Source of the DNA: Melioribacteraceae bacterium
GTDB lineage: Bacteria; Bacteroidota; Ignavibacteria; Ignavibacteriales; Melioribacteraceae
Reading direction: 5' to 3'
Assembly: GCA_027858595.1 (NCBI GenBank)
Contig: JAQICK010000097.1
Location: 1-32,440, forward strand
DNA: 32,440 bases
The translations under genes and the position numbers were made by a program. The number at the start of each line of letters is the position of its first letter. Within the stretch, counting starts at the first letter, position 1. The notes beneath the pieces were generated by a model. That model was not told the DNA's origin and ran no database searches. It saw only the letters and a program-made list of their open reading frames with translations. Shown here in pieces: positions 8,571 through 15,910 of the stretch.

Positions 8571-10199
8571 TTAGGCTATTCCACCAAATTTTATTCCACT
8601 AAGTTTTGCCATATCTGGATTGAAAGTAGTTAAATCTTTTTGATTGAATTTATCTAGCTGATTGTATCCACATGCTCTTGCTAAGACTTTCATAAGTCCA
8701 GTTGTAGCCTCAAGGTAATTTTGTAATAATTTTGCTGATTCATTTATTATAATGCGAGAGCGAAGGTCTTCCTTCTGCGTTGCAATTCCAACCGGACAAT
8801 TATTAGTATGACATGCACGCATTCCTAAACATCCAATTGCTTGAATAGCAGAGTTTGAAATTGCAATTCCATCTGCTCCGAGAGCTAATGCTTTTATGAA
8901 ATCAGATTCAGTGCGTAAACCACCTGTAATAATAAGGGTTACATGAGTTGCTCCCTTTTTATTCAAGTGTTTTCTAGCTCGAGCTAATGCTGGAATTGTT
9001 GGCACGGAAATATTGTTTTTGAAAATATTTGGAGCAGAGCCTGTTCCACCGCCTCTTCCGTCGAGAATAATATAATCGGTGCCAGCTTCGAGAGCAAAGT
9101 CAATATCATCTTCAATGTGCTGAGCTGATATTTTAAATCCAATCGGAATTCCACCAGAGACTTCTCTCACTTTGTCAGAAAAGATTCTAAAATCTTCTGG
9201 AGTTGTTAAATCATCAAATGTTGATGGACTAATTGCGGCAGTTCCTTCTTCTAATCCACGAACCTGAGCGATTTTCCCTTTAACTTTATCGCCTGGCAAA
9301 TGACCACCAGTTCCAGTCTTTGCCCCTTGTCCAGCTTTGAAATGAAACGCTTGAACATTTTTACCATTATCAAAACTCCACCCAAATTTTGCAGATGCGA
9401 GTTCATAAAAATATTTTGAATTATTGTCATGTTCTTCTGGAAGCATACCGCCTTCACCAGAACAGATTCCAGTTCCGCTTAACTCAGCACCTTTTGCAAG
9501 AGCAACTTTTGCTTCTTCGCTTAATGCACCAAAGCTCATATCACTTATGAATATTGGAATATCTAACTTGAGTGGTTTTTTAGCATTTGGACCAATAATT
9601 AATTCGGTTGAAACTTCATCATCATCAAAAAGTGGCTTGCGTGAAAGCTGTGCAGTCAGGAGTTGAATATCGTCCCATCTTGGTAATTCTGGAATAGGAA
9701 CGCCCATTGCAGAACCAACTCCATGTTTGCCAATTCCTTTAGCACCTTGTTTTGCTAATTTTTGAATGTAACTATTATTTGGTTCATCCTGAGTTCCGTG
9801 AATGTCTGCATACAGTCCAAGGTATTTATCTCTATTGTATGGTTGTGGATTTTCTTTTTCCCATTTGATTATTTCATTTTCATCAACAAAGACAGCATCG
9901 GTTTCTTCATCAATCCATGATGAAAATTCTTGAAGTTGCTCTTCGTTATTATATTCACTGTTTCCAGTATCGATGCGATAATCCCAAAAATGGAGTCCAC
10001 AAATTAGATTATCTCCAGAGACAAATCCATCAGATAGTAATGCTCCACGATGTAAACATCTTCCGTAGAGTACAGACACTTTTTCGTCGTATTTAATAAT
10101 TACTAAATCTACTTTTGCAATCAGGGCATATGTTGGAGTTCTATCTTCGAGATGACTGAAAGTTGCAACTCTAATTTTAGAAGTTTTGCTATTTGTCAT
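8571..10199 (-). CDS. Rieske domain fused to FMN-binding glutamate synthase-like domain
   Basis: In this 542-residue protein, residues about 5-110 form a Rieske-type domain with Cys48/His50 (RCLHRGALLSDG) and Cys67/His70 (ICGLHFWDY). Residues about 150-530 are a GOGAT-like TIM barrel: ISDMSFGALS, GICSGEGGM, QGAKTGTGGHLPGDKV, ILDGRGGGTGSAP and GADGIAISNS. These are the FMN and 2-oxoglutarate-side motifs. A [3Fe-4S] motif of the GOGAT type (C-x5-C-x4-C, Cys457/463/468, in MRACHTNNCPVGIATQ) is intact. The glutaminase domain and the large N-terminal region of true glutamate synthase are absent, so it belongs to the 'FMN-binding glutamate synthase family' with an unknown amine donor or acceptor. 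It is the first gene of the operon with the Rieske-ThDP enzyme and DUF5996. Confidence 0.9.
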   Translation of the reverse strand: MTNSKTSKIRVATFSHLEDRTPTYALIAKVDLVIIKYDEKVSVLYGRCLHRGALLSDGFVSGDNLICGLHFWDYRIDTGNSEYNNEEQLQEFSSWIDEETDAVFVDENEIIKWEKENPQPYNRDKYLGLYADIHGTQDEPNNSYIQKLAKQGAKGIGKHGVGSAMGVPIPELPRWDDIQLLTAQLSRKPLFDDDEVSTELIIGPNAKKPLKLDIPIFISDMSFGALSEEAKVALAKGAELSGTGICSGEGGMLPEEHDNNSKYFYELASAKFGWSFDNGKNVQAFHFKAGQGAKTGTGGHLPGDKVKGKIAQVRGLEEGTAAISPSTFDDLTTPEDFRIFSDKVREVSGGIPIGFKISAQHIEDDIDFALEAGTDYIILDGRGGGTGSAPNIFKNNISVPTIPALARARKHLNKKGATHVTLIITGGLRTESDFIKALALGADGIAISNSAIQAIGCLGMRACHTNNCPVGIATQKEDLRSRIIINESAKLLQNYLEATTGLMKVLARACGYNQLDKFNQKDLTTFNPDMAKLSGIKFGGIA

Positions 10200-10513
10200 T
10201 TTAATTCCATTAATAATTTTACTATTATAAATTAAGCAATTGGAAATCAGTTATAAACCCAACTGAGTCAAATAATATTTATAATTTCTACTTATAAAAT
10301 ACTTGGTTAGTTTTGGTTCTTCTGTCAAGAGCTTGACACATTTGACATAAAATGGGACGCTGATTCTTCATGATTGGTCATGATTTTCGCTGATTGAATT
10401 TATAAAGTTTTATCATGCCTTTTCATGAGCAATCTGCGTTTATCAGCATCCTATTTTTGGGGAGCTATCTTTTCCCTTTGCGTCTTAGCAACTTTGCGTT
10501 TATCTTTTCAAAC
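10200..10513. other. Repeat-rich intergenic region between divergent genes
   Basis: The gap of about 314 bases holds no convincing gene. Bases 10353-10398 carry CGCTGATT twice and TCATGATT twice in the same direction, and 10429-10450 continues with ATCTGCGTTTATCAGCATCC, a degenerate relative. A CTTTGCG-type repeat follows at 10476-10498. A frame is open from 10415 into the radical SAM gene, but its first 33 codons are made of these repeats, so they are not taken as coding. The promoters of both divergent genes must lie here; none is clear. Confidence 0.6.
10476..10498 (+). repeat. Solo copy of the CTTTGCG repeat
   Basis: This 23-base segment, CTTTGCG-TCTTAGCAA-CTTTGCG, agrees at 19 of 23 positions with 28421-28443, the right border of the broken GxxExxY gene. 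It ends 15 bases before the radical SAM start, a position similar to that of the other copy before the Asp-box gene. Confidence 0.7.
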
Positions 10514-11359
10514 ATGAAAAAACTGCGAAATAAAAATCAGAACTATGATGCATGGCTTCATTGGGATGTAACAAAACGCTGTAATTTGGATTGCGAATAT
10601 TGCTTTGGAAAAATTACAGATGCGAGTATAAAAGTCCATTCAATTGAAATTGTCAAACTTATTTCAACTCTTGATAAAACTGGAAAAACATTTCGGATTA
10701 GTTTTACAGGTGGTGAGCCAACTCTTGTTCCAAATATTGTTGAGGCATGCAACGCTATCACTGAAAAACATTACATTTCTTTTAATAGTAATCTAATTTC
10801 AAAAAATATTAATCAATTTGTACAGGAAATAAATCCAGATAGAGTATTACATATTCATGCATCTTTTCATTATGATGAATTGTTAGGTAAGAATTTATTA
10901 ATACACTTTGTTCAGAACTATAATCTTTTGAAAAATGCTGGATTTAATATTTACGCAGAAGCAGTTGCATACCCAAAAATTAGAGAGAAATTGGATGCAA
11001 TAGTAAAATTTGCGAATCAGAATGACATCATATTAACTTTTGCTCCTTTTTATGGAAATTATAATGGTGAGCTTTATCCAGAAAATTACACTTCCTCCGA
11101 TTTGGAATTGTTTGGAATTAACCAAAGTGAAATATCTTGCTTTACTCAAAAAGGAGAGCTGTGTAACGCAGGATACAATGCAGCAGTAGTGTTTTCAAAT
11201 GGAAATGTTTACCCTTGCCATCAAATAAAGACAAAAATTGGAAATATTTATGAAGGAGTAAATTTTAATGATACAATGGTTAAATGCCCTTCAAAGAAAT
11301 GTGGCTGCCCTTTGAATAAATATGATGAGTATTTGTTTGGGCAAACAAAAACCAATTGA
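10514..11359 (+). CDS. Radical SAM protein with C-terminal cysteine cluster
   Basis: The 281-residue protein has the radical SAM signature CNLDCEYC (Cys23, Cys27, Cys30) in the context WDVTKRCNLDCEYCFGK, and the SAM-binding motif SFTGGEPTL near residue 75. The C-terminal part has many cysteines (ISCFTQKGELC, VYPCH, MVKCPSKKCGCPL), typical of a SPASM-like region that binds auxiliary iron-sulfur clusters in peptide- or protein-modifying enzymes. The substrate is unknown: no precursor peptide or obvious target lies beside it. The start at ATG 10514 is chosen because everything upstream in the same frame is repeat sequence; the ribosome site is weak. The vapBC promoter overlaps its stop codon. 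Confidence 0.87.
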   Translation: MKKLRNKNQNYDAWLHWDVTKRCNLDCEYCFGKITDASIKVHSIEIVKLISTLDKTGKTFRISFTGGEPTLVPNIVEACNAITEKHYISFNSNLISKNINQFVQEINPDRVLHIHASFHYDELLGKNLLIHFVQNYNLLKNAGFNIYAEAVAYPKIREKLDAIVKFANQNDIILTFAPFYGNYNGELYPENYTSSDLELFGINQSEISCFTQKGELCNAGYNAAVVFSNGNVYPCHQIKTKIGNIYEGVNFNDTMVKCPSKKCGCPLNKYDEYLFGQTKTN

Positions 11360-11400
11360 CTTAACATATCACAATGTATATATTTAATGTATATATTTAA
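11356..11400 (+). promoter_or_regulatory. vapBC promoter with tandem 13-bp operator-like repeats
   Basis: A sigma-70-like pair TTGACT (11356-11361) and TATATT (11379-11384) is spaced by 17 bases. The 13-base unit TGTATATATTTAA occurs twice with no gap, at 11375-11387 and 11388-11400. The repeats cover the -10 region and end ten bases before the vapB start, as expected for autoregulation by a VapBC complex. If this lineage uses Bacteroidota-type promoters, the -35/-10 reading may be wrong; the direct repeat stands regardless. Confidence 0.6.
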
Positions 11401-11409
11401 GAGGTTAAA

Positions 11410-11643
11410 ATGGAAACAGTAAAAATATTTCAGAGTGGAAATAGCCAAGCAATCAGACTACCTAAAAAATACCGTTTTGAAGGAAATGAAGCTTTGATTT
11501 CAAAAGTTGGTGATGCTGTAATTATTTTTCCTCACCAAAATGGATGGAAGAATTTTTTTGATAGTTTAGAATTATTTTCAGTTGATTTTATGGCTGAAAG
11601 AAACCAACCTCAAATTCAAGATCGTGGAAAAATGTTTGAATGA
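11410..11643 (+). CDS. vapB: VapB-type antitoxin (AbrB/MazE-like fold)
   Basis: The 77-residue protein opens with the swapped-hairpin AbrB-type DNA-binding motif TVKIFQSGNSQAIRLPKKYRF, followed by EALISKVGDAVIIFP. The C-terminal tail (DSLELFSVDFMAERNQPQIQDR) is the usual toxin-binding segment of VapB proteins. It binds and neutralises the VapC ribonuclease and represses its own promoter, which here carries a tandem repeat. An AGAGG ribosome site precedes ATG 11410. The gene overlaps vapC by four bases (ATGA), the classical coupled arrangement. Confidence 0.92.
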   Translation: METVKIFQSGNSQAIRLPKKYRFEGNEALISKVGDAVIIFPHQNGWKNFFDSLELFSVDFMAERNQPQIQDRGKMFE

Positions 11644-11990
11644 AATTTTTGCTTGATACAAATATCTGCATATACCTGATAAATAAAAAACCATCATCAG
11701 TGAAGCAAAATTTAGAATTAGTTTCCCCAAATGATGTTTTCATTTCGTCAATAACTGCATCTGAATTGTGGTATGGAATATATAAAAGCAAATTTGCAGA
11801 GAAAAATACAATTGCACTTGTTGCCTTCCTCTCTACAATTAGAGTCTTGCCATTTGATGAAAATGCCTCAATAATATATGGTGAAATCAGAGCCACATTG
11901 GAAAAAACAGGTAATCTAATTGGAGCTAACGATTTGCTAATTGCTTCACATGCTCTTTCACTAGATTATAATCTGGTTACAAACAATTAA
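11640..11990 (+). CDS. vapC: VapC-type PIN-domain ribonuclease toxin, C-terminally truncated by a nonsense codon
   Basis: The 116-residue PIN-domain toxin is expected to cleave tRNA or other RNA when free of VapB. The acidic residues are in place: Asp6 in LLDTNICIYL, Glu in SSITASELWYGI, and Asp in GANDLLIASHAL. The frame stops at LVTNN-TAA (11988-11990), exactly where VapC proteins normally continue with an xREFxRI-type helix. Reading through this stop gives REFKKIKQLKVLNWV and then TAA at 12036-12038, which is a normal VapC ending. One base change therefore removed about 17 residues. The truncated toxin may be inactive or weakened. The family call is firm; activity is uncertain. Confidence 0.9.
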   Translation: MKFLLDTNICIYLINKKPSSVKQNLELVSPNDVFISSITASELWYGIYKSKFAEKNTIALVAFLSTIRVLPFDENASIIYGEIRATLEKTGNLIGANDLLIASHALSLDYNLVTNN

Positions 11991-12077
11991 AGAGAATTTA
12001 AAAAAATAAAGCAACTAAAAGTTCTAAATTGGGTATAATCTCTTTTTAATACAACTTATCTAATGGGAAATTAAATC

Positions 12078-12416
12078 TTATCCTTCCTTATTCAGATTAT
12101 TTTTTATCTCCCAGAATTCGCCCCATTTTACTAGTAAATCCCATGGATATATTCCGTGATTGTAGCCATCGCCCCAAGTTATTTGAATTGCATAACTGCC
12201 AACTATTTGAATATTAGTAATTGTATATTTTCCAGGTTTATCGGGACCTTGGGGAGCTGGTTCGTAATGCGTCCAAAGGATAGTTTCACCTTTGTTACTT
12301 GCGTCAGGAGATTCATCACGTAAAAACTGTATTGGTATTGTATGCACTCGTCCATCTTTCCAAGCAATGGTGATGGATTCTTGTTCGTTCTTTGTTATTT
12401 TTTGTGGTGCTAGCAT
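12078..12416 (-). CDS. DUF971 family protein (gamma-butyrobetaine hydroxylase N-terminal-like)
   Basis: The 112-residue protein matches the DUF971/GBBH-like N-terminal domain: ITIAWKDGRVHTIPIQFLRDESP, then ITNIQIVGSYAIQITWGDGYNHGIYPWDLL. In gamma-butyrobetaine hydroxylases this small domain binds zinc, but the Cys ligands are absent here, as in many stand-alone bacterial members. Its own role is unknown; some members are linked to iron-sulfur cluster metabolism. AAAGGAA precedes ATG 12416. It is the last gene of the minus-strand run DUF192-dgt-DUF971 but is separated from dgt by a palindromic repeat, so co-transcription is uncertain. Confidence 0.9.
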   Translation of the reverse strand: MLAPQKITKNEQESITIAWKDGRVHTIPIQFLRDESPDASNKGETILWTHYEPAPQGPDKPGKYTITNIQIVGSYAIQITWGDGYNHGIYPWDLLVKWGEFWEIKNNLNKEG

Positions 12417-12548
12417 TTTATTCCTTTTATATTAAGAACGGAAATAATTCCGTTGTTACTTTTTTAAGTTTATCTTACAATTACTTTTTGTCAACTATAT
12501 GATGACTAATACATAGTAGAGTTTCTACAAAACAAGTATTTTCCGCCT

Positions 12549-12621
12549 TGTCATTCAGGACGAATGTGAGGAATCTTAAAAATTAAAAGATTTCTCACCA
12601 AAAAGTGGGTTCGAAATGACA
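12549..12621. repeat. Palindromic repeat element B after dgt
   Basis: The outer arms are TGTCATT (12549-12555) and AATGACA (12615-12621). The inner arms 12566-12577 and 12587-12598 (GTGAGGAATCTT/AAGATTTCTCAC) pair at 11 of 12 positions plus a G-U wobble. It fills the gap beginning ten bases past the dgt stop and may fold into one long hairpin. Its ends resemble elements A and C. Confidence 0.7.
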
Positions 12622-12630
12622 TGTTCTAAA

Positions 12631-13905
12631 TTAAAAAATGTCTGAAATTGAATTATAATCTGGATCGAACATTCGCTTGTAATTTGTAAGTGCGTAGGCT
12701 TCTGTCATTCCAGCAAGATAATCGCAAACTAATCTTGCTCTTTTGTTTCTATCAGTTTCTTGTTTAATTAAATTATTTGTAAAATTTGGAAGAAGTTCCA
12801 CTCCAGTAATTTCATCAATATAGTTTTCCGCAAAAACATCAAACATTTTTGTTATCATATTGTTGCCTTTAAATTCCATTTGATGCAGTTGTGGAGCACG
12901 AAAAACTAAATCGACTGCAATTTTTTTATACATTTCAATACGCTGAAAACTCTCTTCATTAATGGATAAATAATATTTATATCTGTTTGTTAAATCATCC
13001 ATAAATGTTTCTCTTTCTTCTATTGAACAGGCGTGGATAAATTCACCAATTTCAGATCCAAATTTAGATTTGTATCTATCTTCTGTAATCCATTTCTCAA
13101 TTTTATCAAGTGCTGAATTTTGAGAATCATCTAATAATTTTGAATTTTGCTTTCTCCATTTTTGTAGTTTAGCAATAGTAATAAATCCACCAGAGATTGA
13201 ATCGACTAAATCATTTACTGCATATGCAGAATCATCCGCCCAATCCATTATTTGGCATTCAATACTTTTAAAATTGTTTAACTCATATGGGTCTTTTAAT
13301 TCGCTTGGCAACTCTCTTCCTGCAAAAACAAAATTGACATATTCCTTTTGGTAATCGTAAATAAAATGATTTTTAGGATTATCAAATTTTGAGTAACCAG
13401 ATTTGTATTTTAATATTGCATCTACAAAAGCACGAGTTGGCTTCATTCCTCTTCTACTATCGCCTGAAGTATAAAAAGTGTCTGTTAACAAACGTAAAGT
13501 TTGTCCGTTTCCTTCAAAACCACCAAACGATTTCATTAAATTATTTAATGTTCTTTCACCAGCGTGTCCAAAGGGTGGATGACCTAAATCGTGAGCTAAA
13601 CAAGCAGATTCTACCAAATCTTCATCTATAAAATATGAATCGTTAAATATTTCGGTATGCTTTTTAGTAATATAATTTGTTATAGATCTTCCAATTTGCG
13701 AAACTTCAATTGAGTGAGTTAATCGAGTTCTGTAATAATCATTTTCACCTGGCAAAAAGACTTGGGTTTTTCCTTGCAACCTGCGAAACTCGGATGAATG
13801 AATTAACCTATCCCTATCAATCTGAAATGGTGTTCTGTAATCATCTTGTCTTACACTTTCTTCAGAGCGTTCAAAATCAAATTCGCTGTAAAAATTATTT
13901 TTCAT
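12631..13905 (-). CDS. dgt: HD-domain dNTP triphosphohydrolase (dGTPase family)
   Basis: The 424-residue protein hydrolyses dNTPs to nucleoside and tripolyphosphate. The family start FQIDRDRLIHSSEFRRLQGKTQVF is followed by the HD metal motif: His in YYRTRLTHSIEVSQIGR, His-Asp in CLAHDLGHPPFGHAGE, and a later Asp in MDWADDSAYAVNDLVDS. These are the four expected metal ligands. Length and motif order fit the Dgt-like family; substrate preference among dNTPs cannot be read. It lies 40 bases downstream of the DUF192 gene in the same direction. Control of the dNTP pool or phage defence are both known roles for this family; nothing nearby suggests defence. Confidence 0.94.
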   Translation of the reverse strand: MKNNFYSEFDFERSEESVRQDDYRTPFQIDRDRLIHSSEFRRLQGKTQVFLPGENDYYRTRLTHSIEVSQIGRSITNYITKKHTEIFNDSYFIDEDLVESACLAHDLGHPPFGHAGERTLNNLMKSFGGFEGNGQTLRLLTDTFYTSGDSRRGMKPTRAFVDAILKYKSGYSKFDNPKNHFIYDYQKEYVNFVFAGRELPSELKDPYELNNFKSIECQIMDWADDSAYAVNDLVDSISGGFITIAKLQKWRKQNSKLLDDSQNSALDKIEKWITEDRYKSKFGSEIGEFIHACSIEERETFMDDLTNRYKYYLSINEESFQRIEMYKKIAVDLVFRAPQLHQMEFKGNNMITKMFDVFAENYIDEITGVELLPNFTNNLIKQETDRNKRARLVCDYLAGMTEAYALTNYKRMFDPDYNSISDIF

Positions 13906-13945
13906 AATTAATCCTAAAAATATTCTTCAAGTAACGTGTTCAGAT

Positions 13946-14479
13946 TTAATTTCTTCTCCAAACAATTTTATCGCCAACATTTATTCCATACAATTCAGTA
14001 TAGCCAGCATTTACTTCAACAACTCGCGAGGCTGGTTTAGTTGATGCATATTGACCAATATCGAAAGGTACTGCATGTTGATGAATTGTAACTATTTCAT
14101 TATCTCTATTAACAAAAATTATATCCAACGAAAGGACTGTATTCTTCATCCAGAAAGATTGAATTGTTTCGTAAGGAAATATGAAAAGCATTCCTTGGTA
14201 TTCTTTCATACTAAGTCTATCCATCAAACCTTTTGTTCTTTTATCGTCATCATCGGCTATTTCAATATCAATTTTTGAAATATAAATTCCATCTTTGGAT
14301 TGAAATGTAAGTTCACCATCTTTATTAAATTTTATACTTGAAGTCTTCACTGTTGCATTTCCATTTTTTTGTGTTTGAGGTAAATTGTATAATACTAGAA
14401 ATATGACAAATGAAAGGATTATTACAACGCTAACAATTTTTGTAAATCCATTTTTTGAATTGTGATTTTTTTTATTCAT
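13946..14479 (-). CDS. DUF192 family protein, membrane-anchored
   Basis: The 177-residue protein has a lysine/asparagine-rich start and one membrane segment at about residues 13-31 (IVSVVIILSFVIFLVLY), probably an uncleaved anchor with the rest outside the cytoplasmic membrane. The DUF192 domain occupies about residues 65-175: KRTKGLMDRLSMKEYQGMLF, FPYETIQSFWMKNTVLSLDI, and VVEVNAGYTELYGINVGD. This is the standard family layout. The function is not established. Its start region is divergent from the EVE gene across a 95-base gap that should hold both promoters. Confidence 0.92.
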   Translation of the reverse strand: MNKKNHNSKNGFTKIVSVVIILSFVIFLVLYNLPQTQKNGNATVKTSSIKFNKDGELTFQSKDGIYISKIDIEIADDDDKRTKGLMDRLSMKEYQGMLFIFPYETIQSFWMKNTVLSLDIIFVNRDNEIVTIHQHAVPFDIGQYASTKPASRVVEVNAGYTELYGINVGDKIVWRRN

Positions 14480-14574
14480 ATTAATGCTTCAATCATTTAT
14501 AAAATTTTAAGATACAATTTACAATTTTTTATAATTTTGTATTGCTTTAGAAATTAAAAAGTTAGGAATTTAAA

Positions 14575-15039
14575 ATGGCTACAAAATATTGGTTAATGAA
14601 ATCGGAACCAGGTGCATATTCAATAGATGACTTAGTAAAAGACAAAAAAACACATTGGGATGGTGTAAGAAATTATCAAGCTCGTAATTTTATGCGGGAT
14701 GAAATGAAGATTGGAAATCAAGTTTTATTTTATCATAGTAATGCTAAACCGACTGGTGTTGTTGGGGTATGTGAAGTAATGAAGGAAGGATATCCAGACT
14801 TTACAGCATTTGATCCAGAGGATAAACACTTTGACGCAAAGAGCAAAGAAGACAAACCAACTTGGATAATGGTTGACATAAAACTAGTTAAAAAATTAAA
14901 GCGTACTGTTACACTCGAAGAAATAAAAGACAACTCGAAACTGCTAGACATGAAATTAGTTCAAAGAGGAAATCGTTTATCTGTTATGCCAGTTTCTAAA
15001 AAAGAGTTTGATATAATTTTAAGATTATCAGAACAGTAA
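14575..15039 (+). CDS. EVE domain protein (PUA/YTH-like fold)
   Basis: The 154-residue protein is a single EVE domain: KYWLMKSEPGAYSIDDLVKD, HWDGVRNYQARNFMRDEMK, GNQVLFYHSNAKPTGVVGVC, and KLVQRGNRLSVMPVSKKEF. EVE domains share the fold of YTH readers of modified bases and are thought to bind modified nucleic acid; some occur in antiviral fusions, but the stand-alone housekeeping form seen here is widespread. The highly conserved WxxVRNYQARN block is intact. A hairpin without U-tract follows about 58 bases downstream. No DNA-modification gene is present nearby. Confidence 0.94.
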   Translation: MATKYWLMKSEPGAYSIDDLVKDKKTHWDGVRNYQARNFMRDEMKIGNQVLFYHSNAKPTGVVGVCEVMKEGYPDFTAFDPEDKHFDAKSKEDKPTWIMVDIKLVKKLKRTVTLEEIKDNSKLLDMKLVQRGNRLSVMPVSKKEFDIILRLSEQ

Positions 15040-15097
15040 TAATTGCTTATCGACAAGGAAAATATACTAGTAATTAAATTTACATTTTATCACAGAC

Positions 15098-15115
15098 CTG
15101 GCTGATATTAGCCAG
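15098..15115. promoter_or_regulatory. Small dyad between the EVE and marR genes
   Basis: CTGGCT (15098-15103) and AGCCAG (15110-15115) form a perfect 6-bp stem around GATATT. It has no U-tract. It could be a transcript-end hairpin of the EVE gene or a regulator site for marR, whose start is 128 bases downstream. Confidence 0.35.
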
Positions 15116-15243
15116 AACTTCAAAATAGTGCAAAATTATTTGCATTTCACTTTAATTCAACTTCAATTAGATTATATTCTAAATGGTACAGTTTTTGTAT
15201 TTGAAGTATAAATCATAATATATTTAATTAAAAAAGGAAAGAA

Positions 15244-15672
15244 ATGTCAGACAACATGAAAAATAATCTATCAATAGAGGTCTGGAGGGAATTAACTAAC
15301 ACGTTTGAGCATATGGAAAAATCGCATGCAAGAAGAATGGCTCATTTAAATTTAACTAATTCACAGTATAGTGTTCTTAGAGCATTAAGCGAAGGTGGAA
15401 CAATGCCATTAAAAAGCATTAGTCAAAAGCTAAATGTAACTGGTGCAAATATTACTTGCGTAATGGACAATTTACAAAAACGAAATTATGCTGAAAGAAT
15501 TCCATCAAAGCTCGATAGACGAATAATTAATGCAGAATTGACAAAAGAAGGCAAACAAATAATAAAAAAATTCACACCACTTTATATAGACTCAATTTCT
15601 GAGGAAACAAAAAATTTAACAGATGATGAGAAAAAATCACTTGTTGAGTTATTGGCAAAATTAAAGAATTAG
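15244..15672 (+). CDS. MarR family transcriptional regulator
   Basis: The 142-residue protein has the MarR winged helix-turn-helix: helices around LTNSQYSVLRALSEGG, the recognition segment MPLKSISQKLNVTGANITCVMDNLQKRNYAERI, and the wing PSKLDRRIINAELTKEGKQ with the family DRR motif. The N- and C-terminal helices give the dimer interface. AAAGGAAAG lies just before ATG 15244. It is a single-gene unit closed by a strong terminator. The ligand and targets are unknown: no efflux or catabolic gene is adjacent, so autoregulation is the only safe guess. Confidence 0.93.
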   Translation: MSDNMKNNLSIEVWRELTNTFEHMEKSHARRMAHLNLTNSQYSVLRALSEGGTMPLKSISQKLNVTGANITCVMDNLQKRNYAERIPSKLDRRIINAELTKEGKQIIKKFTPLYIDSISEETKNLTDDEKKSLVELLAKLKN

Positions 15673-15697
15673 ACCTACTCATTCTTATTTTATATAA

Positions 15698-15730
15698 AAA
15701 AAGCGAGATTAATTATTAATCTCGCTTTTT
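15698..15730. terminator. Bidirectional terminator between marR and the original prmA 3' end
   Basis: A 13-bp or longer stem (AAAAAGCGAGATT with AATCTCGCTTTTT) starts 26 bases after the marR stop and has T-runs on both strands. On the plus strand it ends marR. On the minus strand it would have ended intact prmA, whose ancestral stop is 23 bases away. Confidence 0.9.
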
Positions 15731-15752
15731 AATTTTCTACTACACCTATAAA

Positions 15753-15825
15753 CTAAATTTTCCGAAAAACCAATGCTATCCATTCTCCAAGTTGATTCTC
15801 TTCAAGTAATTCTAATCCATAATTA
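15753..15825 (-). pseudogene. prmA: Severed 3' fragment of prmA (left of the insertion sequence)
   Basis: Read on the minus strand from the IS junction, this fragment continues the prmA frame. It begins YGLELLEEN and ends GEWIALVFRKI with TAG at 15753-15755, a normal PrmA C-terminus. Bases 15820-15825 are the left copy of the TAATTA target duplication. Without the IS and one TAATTA copy, the two pieces join in frame to give a 282-residue protein. Confidence 0.88.
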
Positions 15826-15837
15826 GGGTTTGCTGAA
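15826..15837 (+). repeat. IS left terminal inverted repeat
   Basis: GGGTTTGCTGAA; pairs with the right end at 17447-17458 with one mismatch (T for C at position 4). Confidence 0.9.
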
Positions 15838-15910
15838 AAGCTCTATCCCCGCATAAATAAAGGGTCATGATAATAATAAACATGAAAAAGTGCAAATGTA
15901 TTAATATATT

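Noticed and set aside
10415..10513. N-terminal extension of the radical SAM protein by 33 residues
   Set aside because: The extension is built from repeat words and has a hydrophobic, low-quality composition; the family similarity begins after ATG 10514.
12631..15039. Defence island reading of dGTPase plus EVE protein
   Set aside because: Both are stand-alone housekeeping forms, and no restriction, CRISPR or other defence gene is nearby.
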